Source: Pseudomonas paracarnis (lineage in GTDB: Bacteria > Pseudomonadota > Gammaproteobacteria > Pseudomonadales > Pseudomonadaceae). From it: a DNA stretch of 64,000 nt. A program made the translations under genes and the position numbers. Positions 17,892-25,402 of the stretch are shown here, in pieces. Each line of letters starts with the position of its first letter. The first letter of the stretch is position 1. The stretch lies in the NCBI RefSeq assembly GCF_904063055.1, contig NZ_CAJFCN010000009.1:172057-236056 (forward strand), written 5' to 3'. Below the pieces are notes generated by a model. The model was not told the DNA's origin and made no database searches. It saw only the letters and a program-made list of their open reading frames with translations.

Positions 17892-19211
17892 ATGGATAAC
17901 TCCAACACCGTGCCTCTGGGATCGACGGCCGCAAAAGCGCAGGAGCGCACCACCTCCAGCCGCATCAAGTCGATCTTCAGCGGATCGGTCGGCAACATGG
18001 TCGAATGGTACGACTGGTACGTCTACGCCGCCTTCTCGCTGTACTTCGCCAAAGCCTTCTTCCCCAAAGGCGACACCACTGCCCAACTGCTCAACACCGC
18101 CGCGATCTTCGCCGTGGGCTTCCTGATGCGCCCGATCGGTGGCTGGCTGATGGGCCTCTACGCCGACAAAGTCGGGCGTAAAAAAGCCTTGATGGCCTCG
18201 GTGTACCTGATGTGCTTCGGCTCGCTGCTGATTGCCCTGAGCCCAGGCTATGAAATCATTGGTATCGGTGCGCCGATCCTGCTGGTGTTTGCCCGCCTGC
18301 TGCAGGGCCTGTCGGTCGGCGGCGAATACGGCACCTCTGCCACCTATCTCAGTGAGATGGCCACCAAGGAACGTCGCGGGTTCTACTCAAGCTTCCAGTA
18401 CGTGACCCTGATCTCCGGCCAGCTCATCGCGCTGGCGGTGCTGATCGTGCTGCAACAGGTGCTGACTACCGAACAACTGTACGCCTGGGGCTGGCGCATC
18501 CCGTTCGCCATCGGCGCCCTGTGCGCAGTGGTCGCGCTGTACCTGCGTCGCGGCATGGAAGAAACCGAGTCGTTCACCAAGAAAGAAAAAGCCAAGGAAA
18601 GCGCAATGCGCACCTTGATGCGTCACCCCAAGGAACTGATGACCGTGGTCGGCCTGACCATGGGCGGCACCCTGGCGTTCTACACCTACACCACCTACAT
18701 GCAGAAATACCTGGTGAACACGGTCGGCATGAGCATCTCCGACTCCACCACCATCTCGGCGGCGACGCTGTTTCTGTTCATGTGCCTGCAACCGATCATC
18801 GGCGGGCTGTCGGATAAAATCGGCCGCCGCCCGATCCTGATCGCCTTCGGCGTGCTTGGCACCCTGTTCACCGTGCCGATCCTCACCACCCTGCACACCA
18901 TCCAGAGCTGGTGGGGCGCGTTCTTCCTGATCATGGCGGCGCTGATCATCGTCAGCGGCTACACCTCGATCAACGCCGTGGTGAAGGCCGAGCTGTTCCC
19001 GACCGAAATCCGCGCACTGGGCGTGGGCCTGCCGTATGCCCTGACCGTGTCGATCTTCGGCGGTACCGCTGAATACATCGCGCTGTGGTTCAAGAGCATC
19101 GGTATGGAAACGGGCTACTACTGGTACGTGACCGCGTGTATCGCCGTGTCGTTGATGGTCTACGTGACCATGAAAGACACGCGTAAACACTCACGCATCA
19201 CCACCGACTAA
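17892..19211 (+). CDS. MFS alpha-ketoglutarate permease-like transporter
   Basis: A 439-residue member of the metabolite:H+ symporter branch of the major facilitator superfamily, with about 12 membrane helices. Signatures include 'GNMVEWYDWYVYAAFS' near residue 35, 'ADKVGRKKA' near 95, 'RLLQGLSVGGEYGTSATYL' near 138 and 'DKIGRRP' near 315. KgtP, PcaT and citrate/proline carriers share them. Because a DctB/DctD-type system and a sigma-54 promoter precede it, a dicarboxylate such as alpha-ketoglutarate is the likeliest substrate, but this is an inference. ATG 17892 follows AAGGA by 8 nt and is preferred to 17877. Confidence 0.88.
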   Translation: MDNSNTVPLGSTAAKAQERTTSSRIKSIFSGSVGNMVEWYDWYVYAAFSLYFAKAFFPKGDTTAQLLNTAAIFAVGFLMRPIGGWLMGLYADKVGRKKALMASVYLMCFGSLLIALSPGYEIIGIGAPILLVFARLLQGLSVGGEYGTSATYLSEMATKERRGFYSSFQYVTLISGQLIALAVLIVLQQVLTTEQLYAWGWRIPFAIGALCAVVALYLRRGMEETESFTKKEKAKESAMRTLMRHPKELMTVVGLTMGGTLAFYTYTTYMQKYLVNTVGMSISDSTTISAATLFLFMCLQPIIGGLSDKIGRRPILIAFGVLGTLFTVPILTTLHTIQSWWGAFFLIMAALIIVSGYTSINAVVKAELFPTEIRALGVGLPYALTVSIFGGTAEYIALWFKSIGMETGYYWYVTACIAVSLMVYVTMKDTRKHSRITTD

Positions 19212-19214
19212 AAA

Positions 19215-19306
19215 ATGTGGGAGCGGGCTTGCCCGCGATAGCGGAGGATCAGTCAAAGTTGTATCAACTGACCCACCGCATTCGCGAGCAAGCCCGCTCC
19301 CACATT
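19215..19306. repeat. REP pair, GCGGGC subtype
   Basis: Two inverted REP sequences of the GTGGGAGCGGGCTTGC subtype start 4 nt after the transporter stop and are separated by about 45 nt. Confidence 0.9.
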
Positions 19307-19346
19307 CGTTATGATGCGTGCCCCAGAATTCCATATGGAGCAGGTG

Positions 19347-19979
19347 ATGTCCGACGATATCCACTTTTACGAACCCGCCAACGGCCACGGCCTGCCCCAT
19401 GACCCGTTCAACGCCATCGTCGGCCCACGCCCGATTGGCTGGATCTCCTCGCACGACCGCGAAGGCCGCCTGAACCTGGCGCCCTACAGTTTCTTCAACG
19501 CATTCAACTACATTCCGCCGATCATTGGGTTTTCCAGTGTCGGGCGTAAAGACAGCCTGAACAATATCGAACAGACCGGCGAATTCGTCTGGAACCTGGC
19601 CACCCGCCCGCTGGCCGAGCAGATGAACCAGAGTTGCGCGGCCGTATCGCCCGAGGTGAATGAATTCGAACTCTCCGGCTTGACGCCGGTGGCTTCGAAA
19701 ATCGTTGGCGTACCACGGGTGGGCGAGAGCCCGGTGTCGTTCGAGTGCAAGGTGACGCAGATCATCCAGCTGCAACGTGCCGACCAACAGTTGGTGCCGA
19801 GCTGGCTGGTGCTGGGCGAGGTGGTTGCGGTGCACATCGCCAAATGGTTGCTCAAGGACGGGATCTACGACACCGCTGCCGCCGAGCCGATTTTACGCGG
19901 GGGTGGCCCGGCGGATTATTTCCAGCTGGGGCCAGAAGCGCTGTTCAAGATGTACCGCCCAGGCGCCACCAAACCCTGA
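19347..19979 (+). CDS. Flavin reductase-like domain protein
   Basis: A 210-residue protein of the flavin reductase / FMN-binding split-barrel family. The N-terminal signature is 'DPFNAIVGPRPIGWISS' (cited in part), then 'NLAPYSFFNAFNYIPPIIGF' and 'EFVWNLATRPLAEQMN'. Such proteins bind FMN and often supply reduced flavin or act on small esters. The partner is not visible here. ATG 19347 follows GGAGCAGG; the upstream ATGs (19311 and 19335) would add a short unlikely extension. It is flanked on both sides by REP pairs. Confidence 0.87.
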   Translation: MSDDIHFYEPANGHGLPHDPFNAIVGPRPIGWISSHDREGRLNLAPYSFFNAFNYIPPIIGFSSVGRKDSLNNIEQTGEFVWNLATRPLAEQMNQSCAAVSPEVNEFELSGLTPVASKIVGVPRVGESPVSFECKVTQIIQLQRADQQLVPSWLVLGEVVAVHIAKWLLKDGIYDTAAAEPILRGGGPADYFQLGPEALFKMYRPGATKP

Positions 19980-19997
19980 CTGCAATGCAATCAAAAC

Positions 19998-20088
19998 TGT
20001 GGGAGCTGGCTTGCCTGCGATAGCGGTGGGTCAGTTAACCCAAGAGTGACTGATACACCGCTATCGCAGGCAAGCCAGCTCCCACATT
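19998..20088. repeat. REP pair
   Basis: Inverted GTGGGAGCTGGCTTGCC cores at both ends, with an inner TATCGC/GCGATA extension and a partly complementary 40-nt spacer. It lies between two convergent genes. Confidence 0.9.
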
Positions 20089-20104
20089 GGTTAGGTGTGC
20101 TGCC

Positions 20105-20350
20105 TCAGCGTTCAGCAGTCGCCCAGGTCAGTTGACCTTCTGCATCCACATCGACCAGATGCTCGAGTTGCAACGTCGCCGCATCATCGGCATCGGACGC
20201 AGTCTTGAACGTCTGCCCATCAAGGATCTTGTGAAACCTGGGTGCGCCCATGCCATCCAGTGCCTTGACGGCGACGGCGGCGCTGTAGCCACCTTCGCCC
20301 GGTACTACGGCGGAAACGGCTTCGTGGTGGGCAAATTGTTTACGTGCCAT
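20105..20350 (-). CDS. Conserved hypothetical protein, small
   Basis: An 81-residue acidic protein with no signal peptide, no membrane segment and no motif I recognise ('GYSAAVAVKALDGMGAPRFH' is the best-structured part). ATG 20350 follows AGGAC and gives a compact protein; the upstream ATG at 20383 is less likely. It ends 42 nt upstream of, and on the same strand as, the monooxygenase-like gene, so the two may be cotranscribed. Confidence 0.6.
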   Translation of the reverse strand: MARKQFAHHEAVSAVVPGEGGYSAAVAVKALDGMGAPRFHKILDGQTFKTASDADDAATLQLEHLVDVDAEGQLTWATAER

Positions 20351-20391
20351 GTTGCAAGTCCTGGCCAATGGAAAGTCGGCCATTCTAACCG

Positions 20392-20733
20392 TTAACCGGC
20401 CAGTTGCAGGTACTCGCCGTAGGCCTGTGCCGCCGATGCGTCGGTGAAGGTCTGGAAGTCCATGCTGCGCACGACCATGTCGTTCAGAAGCTCAGTGAAG
20501 ATCATCAGGGCCGGAGAGTTGAAGTAGGCGCTCATGGCCTGCTCGCTGCTCCAGAACCCGGATACCAGCCATACATCGGGGTCGACCTGGGAGTGCTGCA
20601 ACGAGAATTGCAGGCAACCCTGGGCCTGGCGACCCGGTTCGATCAAACTGCTCAAGCGTGCACCGAGTTCGGTGCTGCACCCGCTACGGGCGCGGATAAA
20701 GGCCATATGGCTCGCGGGAATGGGGGTGGACAT
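20392..20733 (-). CDS. ABM-fold (antibiotic biosynthesis monooxygenase-like) protein
   Basis: A 113-residue ferredoxin-like alpha+beta barrel protein: 'MAFIRARSGCSTELGARL' (cited in part), 'GCLQFSLQHSQVDPDVWLVSGFWSSEQA' region with the usual strand-helix pattern, and a C-terminal helix. ABM proteins are small cofactor-free monooxygenases or quinone/heme-degrading enzymes, and the substrate here is unknown. ATG 20733 follows GGGAGAG. It is divergent from the AraC regulator, so that regulator probably controls it. Confidence 0.8.
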   Translation of the reverse strand: MSTPIPASHMAFIRARSGCSTELGARLSSLIEPGRQAQGCLQFSLQHSQVDPDVWLVSGFWSSEQAMSAYFNSPALMIFTELLNDMVVRSMDFQTFTDASAAQAYGEYLQLAG

Positions 20734-21060
20734 GTTCGACTCTCCCGTTGAGAAGTGATGCTCGGCAAGCACAATGAGGGCGTGTTGCCACAGGATCAAA
20801 GATAACGGCGCGGCGGTAAGCGCGGTTAGTCAATTCCTGCAGGCTTATTGCACAATCCTGCGAGAAGCGTAGGGAGGACGTTCGGTCTCAGAATTTATTC
20901 CAGGCCCAGGCCCCATGTTTCAGGCAGATGACAGGCTGCGTACTTGCCTGATTCACGCGATCTCGCAGGATCAGGCAAGGATGCTGCAGAATCGACGTAA
21001 CACTTTTTGAAAAGCCGCCGCTAAGCTGAGCCCATCAAAGCCGCGTGTAGAGGACGCCCC
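20734..21060. promoter_or_regulatory. Divergent control region with three operator-like sites
   Basis: This 327-bp gap separates the ABM gene from the AraC regulator. Three related sites are visible: TTGCACAATCCTGCGAGA (20848-20865), TTGCCTGATTCACGCGA (20944-20960) and, on the opposite strand, TTGCCTGATCCTGCGAGA (20961-20978). The latter two abut head to head, making a perfect 10-bp outer dyad (20943-20952 with 20970-20979). They are candidate binding sites for the AraC protein encoded next door. Confidence 0.6.
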
Positions 21061-21990
21061 ATGCCGTCGCCCGAATCCAAGCCCGTTCCCCTCGATGCCG
21101 AGATGGAGAAACAACGCGCCGAGCTGGCCAGTATCGTGCACCGCCATACCTGGGAGGACGGCTCCTACGGCACGGCGATCACCTCGCTGTACCTGAACCG
21201 CCACAACGCGCCCCGGGATTTCATGCCGGTGCTGGTGGAACCCGCGCTGTGCATCCTAGCCAGTGGCAGTAAGGAAGTGCGCCTGGCCGACGAGATCTTT
21301 GCCTACGACCCGCTCAACTACCTGGTGTTCTCGGTGGCGATGCCGGTGGCCGGCCGCATTATTGACGCCACCGCCGAGGACCCGAACCTCTCGGTGCGTA
21401 TCAATATCGACCCGGCGCAGCTCACCGCGCTGATCGCAGAGGCCGGGCCGATGGGCGTGCCCTCGCGCCCGACCTCACGAGGCATGTACGTCGACCGCAT
21501 CGATCACGCACTGCTCGACGCGGTGCTGCGCCTGACCCGCTTGCTGGACACGCCTAAAGACATCGCGATGCTCGCGCCCTTGATCAACCGTGAAATTCTC
21601 TACCGCTTGCTGCGTGGCCCGCAGGGTTATCGCCTGTATGAAATCGCTGTGGCTAACAGCCAGAGCCATCGGGTGAGCCAGGCGATCACCTGGCTGAACG
21701 GCAACTATGAACAGCCGCTGCGTATCGACGACCTGGCCAAGGAAGTGAACCTGAGCGTCTCGACCTTGCACCATCGCTTCAAAGCGATCACGGCCATGAG
21801 CCCGCTGCAATACCAGAAGCAACTGCGCTTGCAGGAAGCCCGGCGGCTGATGATTGCCGAAGGGCTGGAGGCCTCGGCGGCGGGCTATCGGGTGGGGTAT
21901 GAAAGCCCGTCCCAGTTCAGCCGGGAGTACAGCCGGTTGTTCGGTGCGCCGCCGCTGCGCGACCTGGCCCGGTTGCGCCAGAGCATCTGA
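21061..21990 (+). CDS. AraC family transcriptional regulator
   Basis: A 309-residue regulator. The N-terminal AraC_N-type cupin-like region ('MPVLVEPALCILASGSKEVRL', cited in part, near residue 57) is followed by a C-terminal double helix-turn-helix: 'EQPLRIDDLAKEVNLSVSTLHHRFK' region near 220 and 'SPSQFSREYSRLFGAPPLRD' near 285. The effector is unknown; family members often respond to aromatic or aldehyde compounds and regulate divergent oxidoreductase genes. It converges with gtrS. Confidence 0.9.
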   Translation: MPSPESKPVPLDAEMEKQRAELASIVHRHTWEDGSYGTAITSLYLNRHNAPRDFMPVLVEPALCILASGSKEVRLADEIFAYDPLNYLVFSVAMPVAGRIIDATAEDPNLSVRINIDPAQLTALIAEAGPMGVPSRPTSRGMYVDRIDHALLDAVLRLTRLLDTPKDIAMLAPLINREILYRLLRGPQGYRLYEIAVANSQSHRVSQAITWLNGNYEQPLRIDDLAKEVNLSVSTLHHRFKAITAMSPLQYQKQLRLQEARRLMIAEGLEASAAGYRVGYESPSQFSREYSRLFGAPPLRDLARLRQSI

Positions 21991-22005
21991 TGTACGCAGA
22001 GCAAC

Positions 22006-22097
22006 ATGTGGGAGCTGGCTTGCCTGCGATGGCGGTGTGTCAGTCACTAATGAGTCAACTGAACCACCGCTATCGCCGGCAAGCCAGCTCCCACATT
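22006..22097. repeat. REP pair
   Basis: Inverted GTGGGAGCTGGCTTGCC cores with an about 45-nt spacer, lying between the convergent AraC and gtrS genes. The right core carries GCCGGCAAGCC instead of GCAGGCAAGCC. Confidence 0.9.
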
Positions 22098-22113
22098 TGA
22101 TCTCAGGTGTTTG

Positions 22114-23592
22114 TTAGTCCAAGGTTCTTGGTAGTTGCAGGGTGACGCGCAGGCCGCCTTCGCGCAGGTTCTGCAAACTCACTTCGCCCCCATGGCTATG
22201 GGCAATATTGCGCGCAATGCCCAACCCCAGCCCGTAACCCTGCTGCTGGCCGGCCAGTCGAAAGTGCGGTTCAAATACCTGTTCCAGCCGCTGCTGCGGC
22301 ACACCAGGCCCCTCGTCATCCACATGCAGAATGAACTGCGCGCCATCGTCCTCGATATGCAAATGCGCGTTCTGCCCGTACTTCAGCGCGTTGTCGATCA
22401 GGTTGCCGATGCAACGCTTGAGCGCCAGCGGCTTGCCTGGGTAGGCTGACAGCGCCGCGCCATCGAGGGTCACTCGGCCATTGCCATGGGGGGCCAGGTA
22501 TGGCTCCACCAGGCATTCGAGGACGTGGTTGAGGTCCACCGGCTGGATGTTTTCGTGGATGTCGGTGTCTTTCACGCATTGCAACGCGCCCTTGACCAGC
22601 AATTCCAGTTCATCCAGGTCACGGCCGAATTTGTTTTGCAGGTTCTCGTCCTCCAGCAATTCCACGCGCAGGCGCAGGCGGGTGATGGGTGTGCGCAGGT
22701 CATGGGAAATCGCGCTGAACAACTGGCTGCGCTCGGTCAGGTAACGGCTGATGCGTTCACGCATGGCATTGAACGCACGGCCCACTTCCACCACTTCACT
22801 GCCGCCGCCTTCAGCCACCGGCTCCACATCGGCGCCCAGGGACATGTCCCGCGCCGCTCGCGCCAGGCGCTTGAGCGGTCGGCTTTGCCAGTGCACCAGC
22901 AGGCCGATGAACAGCAGCAGAAAACCGCTGGTGAGCACGATGAACCACACCTGCTGGGACGGCAGGCCTTGCTCTTCCAGGCTGGTGTAGGGCTCGGGCA
23001 ATAGCGAGGCGATGTACAGCCATTCACCGGGTGCCAGTTGGATCTGGGTGACCAGCACCGGCGGGTTCACCGGCTCCAGGGTCAACGCGTAATGGGCCCA
23101 GGAGCGTGGCAGTTCGTCGAGCTTCAGGCCGGCATTGAAGATGCGCAGGTCTTCGGCGCTGACGAACTCCACCGAGATATGCACGTCGGCACCCAGGGTC
23201 TGGCGCAGCACTTCATCCACTGCCACCAGCACCGCCTGCTTGCGTGGGGTTTCGGGCAATAGCTGCATGTCCAGCGGGCGATCATTGAGGGTCACCACAA
23301 AACGCGTGCCGCCCATGCTGCGCAATTGGTCCAGCACCAACGGGCGATAGGCCACCGGCAGCGACCGGAAGTAACTCACGCTGGCAGTCATTGAATGCGC
23401 TAGGCTGCGGGCGCTGGTGACCAAGCCCTCAAGCTGGGTGGCGCGCAATTGCGACACCCAAATCACGCTGGACAGCGCCTGGGCGAACAGCACCGCCAGT
23501 AAGGTCAGCAGTAACATGCGCCCCAGCAGCGAGCGGGGTACCGGGAAGCGGCGACGGCGTTCGTTCAGCGCTTCAGTGGGCATTGCCGGCAA
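22114..23592 (-). CDS. gtrS: Sensor histidine kinase GtrS
   Basis: A 492-residue OmpR-partner histidine kinase. The first membrane helix is at residues 24-45, a periplasmic sensor spans about 46-200, the second helix is at 215-235, then HAMP, 'FSAISHDLRTPITRLRLRVE' (cited in part) with the phospho-accepting His near residue 290, and an ATPase domain ending in 'GYGLGLGIARNIA'. By position next to gltR, glk and edd it corresponds to Pseudomonas GtrS, which senses 2-ketogluconate or 6-phosphogluconate and controls glucose uptake genes. Its start overlaps the end of gltR by 20 nt. Confidence 0.88.
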   Translation of the reverse strand: MPAMPTEALNERRRRFPVPRSLLGRMLLLTLLAVLFAQALSSVIWVSQLRATQLEGLVTSARSLAHSMTASVSYFRSLPVAYRPLVLDQLRSMGGTRFVVTLNDRPLDMQLLPETPRKQAVLVAVDEVLRQTLGADVHISVEFVSAEDLRIFNAGLKLDELPRSWAHYALTLEPVNPPVLVTQIQLAPGEWLYIASLLPEPYTSLEEQGLPSQQVWFIVLTSGFLLLFIGLLVHWQSRPLKRLARAARDMSLGADVEPVAEGGGSEVVEVGRAFNAMRERISRYLTERSQLFSAISHDLRTPITRLRLRVELLEDENLQNKFGRDLDELELLVKGALQCVKDTDIHENIQPVDLNHVLECLVEPYLAPHGNGRVTLDGAALSAYPGKPLALKRCIGNLIDNALKYGQNAHLHIEDDGAQFILHVDDEGPGVPQQRLEQVFEPHFRLAGQQQGYGLGLGIARNIAHSHGGEVSLQNLREGGLRVTLQLPRTLD

Positions 23593-24307
23593 CCACGCTG
23601 GCTGCCAGTTGATAGCCGCTGCCGCGCACGGTGCGGATCAGCCGCGGAGGTTTCTCGGTGTCGCGCAGGCGCTGGCGCAAGCGGCTGACGGCCATGTCGA
23701 CGATACGGTCCAAGGGCATGAGGTCGCGGCCACGGGTGGCGTTGCCGATGGTGTCGCGGTCGAGGATCTGTTGCGGGTGGTCGAGAAACAACTTGAGCAA
23801 GGCGAAGTCGGCACCGGAGAGGATCACCTCTTCACCATCCACATGAAACAAGCGGTGGCTGATCATATCCAGGCGCCATTCATCGAACACCCACACATCA
23901 CCGCCGCTGCTGCGCTCCTGGCCGAATTGGCAGCGGCGCAGCAGTGCCTTGATACGCGCCTGCAACTCGCGGGGGCTGAACGGCTTGCCGATATAGTCAT
24001 CGGCGCCCAGCTCCAGGCCGATCACGCGGTCGGCTTCGTCGGAACTGGCGGTGAGCATGATGATCGGCACCTGCGCCTGGCGCGGGTGCTGGCGAATCCA
24101 GCGGCACAGGCTGAAGCCGTCTTCGTCTGGCAACATGACATCGAGGATGACCAGGTCGCACGGCGCCTCGTTCATTGCCTGGCGGAACCCCGCACCGTCG
24201 GACACGCCACGGACCTGGAAGCCGGCGCGACTGAGGTAGGTTTGCAGCAATTCGCGGATTTCCTGGTCGTCGTCGACGAGGAGAATGGATTTACTGATTA
24301 CGCTCAC
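23573..24307 (-). CDS. gltR: Response regulator GltR
   Basis: A 244-residue OmpR-family regulator. The receiver domain has D56 in 'VILDVMLPDEDG', followed by a winged-helix domain ('RDTIGNATRGRDLMPLDRIVD' region, then 'VRGSGYQLA'). Pseudomonas GltR works with GtrS to control the glucose porin and the glucose ABC transporter. It shares an operon with gtrS and follows glk after 138 nt that hold a REP pair. Confidence 0.9.
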   Translation of the reverse strand: MSVISKSILLVDDDQEIRELLQTYLSRAGFQVRGVSDGAGFRQAMNEAPCDLVILDVMLPDEDGFSLCRWIRQHPRQAQVPIIMLTASSDEADRVIGLELGADDYIGKPFSPRELQARIKALLRRCQFGQERSSGGDVWVFDEWRLDMISHRLFHVDGEEVILSGADFALLKLFLDHPQQILDRDTIGNATRGRDLMPLDRIVDMAVSRLRQRLRDTEKPPRLIRTVRGSGYQLAASVVAGNAH

Positions 24308-24359
24308 GGGGGCCTCCTTGTTGTTATGGCCTGGCTTAAATCATCGGGTGCGCTTTAGG

Positions 24360-24433
24360 CCGTCATCGCAGGCAAGCCAGCTCCCACACTTGGAATGCAT
24401 TCCAGACTGTGGGAGCTGGCTTGCCTGCGATGG
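24360..24433. repeat. REP pair between glk and gltR
   Basis: Inverted REP cores with a short spacer that itself contains the dyad GGAATGCATTCC. It interrupts the glk-gltR gap and could alter the stoichiometry of the mRNA. Confidence 0.9.
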
Positions 24434-24445
24434 CGCCATTATGAC

Positions 24446-25402
24446 CTATGCAAAAGCTTGCTCAAGCGCCACACCCGCCCCAGTCAGCCCGGAATACGGC
24501 GCCGTCACCAACCACACTGGAATACCTTTGAAGTAGTCGCTCATGCAGCCTTTATCCGCGAAGCTTTTAGCGAAACCACTGGCGATAAAGAAGTCGGCAA
24601 ACCTCGGTATCACCCCACCCACGATGTACACGCCACCGCGTCCACCGGTGGTCAAGACGTTATTGCCCGCCACCCGGCCCAGCCAGATGCTGAACTGGTC
24701 CAATACTTCCATCGCCACCGGATCGCCGGCCAGGCCCGCCGCCGTGATGGCTTCGGGGGTGTCGAGCACCGGCTCGTGCCCATCCACCGCACAAATCGCC
24801 CGGTACAGCCGCGGCAGGCCGCCGCCGCTTAACGCGGTTTCGGCGCTGACATGCCCGATCTCGCTGTAGATGTGTTGCCACAGCTGGGTTTCCCGTGGGC
24901 TGCTCAGGGGCAGGTCGACATGCCCACCCTCCCCCGGCAATGCTGCCCAACGGCCTGCGCCGAGGTCCAGCAAGGTGCCGACACCAAGACCCGTACCTGG
25001 GCCGATCACCACGGCCGGGCGCAAGGGCTCCGGCGTGCCTTCGCAGACCACGCGGAATTCGTCGGGCTTGAGCCGGGTCATGCCCAGGGCCATGGCCGAG
25101 AAGTCGTTGACCAGCAACAGTTCATCCACCTGCAGGGCCTTGCAAAACGCGGTTTTGCTCAGGCGCCAGTGGTTGTTGGTGAACTTGAATTCATCGCCAC
25201 TCACCGGCCCGGCCACCGACAGGCACACCGCACCGATGTCGCCGATTTCCAGGCCTTCCTCTTTGAGATAGACCTTGATCGCCTCTTCAGGGCTGCCGTG
25301 ATCCGCCGTGGCATGCACGCGGATCGAATGCAGTTCCTGATCCCGCCATAACGCAAAACGGGCGTTAGTCCCCCCGATGTCACCGACCAGCGCAAGCTTC
25401 AC
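24446..25402 (-). CDS. glk: Glucokinase
   Basis: A 318-residue ROK-unrelated, Glk-type glucokinase phosphorylating glucose to glucose-6-phosphate. Motifs: 'LVGDIGGTNARFAL' (phosphate 1) at residue 4, 'LLLVNDFSAMALG' near 97, 'VIGPGTGLGVGTL' near 133 and 'GEGGHVDLP' near 157. It overlaps the end of edd by 4 nt, so the two are coupled in the Entner-Doudoroff operon. Confidence 0.95.
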   Translation of the reverse strand: MKLALVGDIGGTNARFALWRDQELHSIRVHATADHGSPEEAIKVYLKEEGLEIGDIGAVCLSVAGPVSGDEFKFTNNHWRLSKTAFCKALQVDELLLVNDFSAMALGMTRLKPDEFRVVCEGTPEPLRPAVVIGPGTGLGVGTLLDLGAGRWAALPGEGGHVDLPLSSPRETQLWQHIYSEIGHVSAETALSGGGLPRLYRAICAVDGHEPVLDTPEAITAAGLAGDPVAMEVLDQFSIWLGRVAGNNVLTTGGRGGVYIVGGVIPRFADFFIASGFAKSFADKGCMSDYFKGIPVWLVTAPYSGLTGAGVALEQAFA

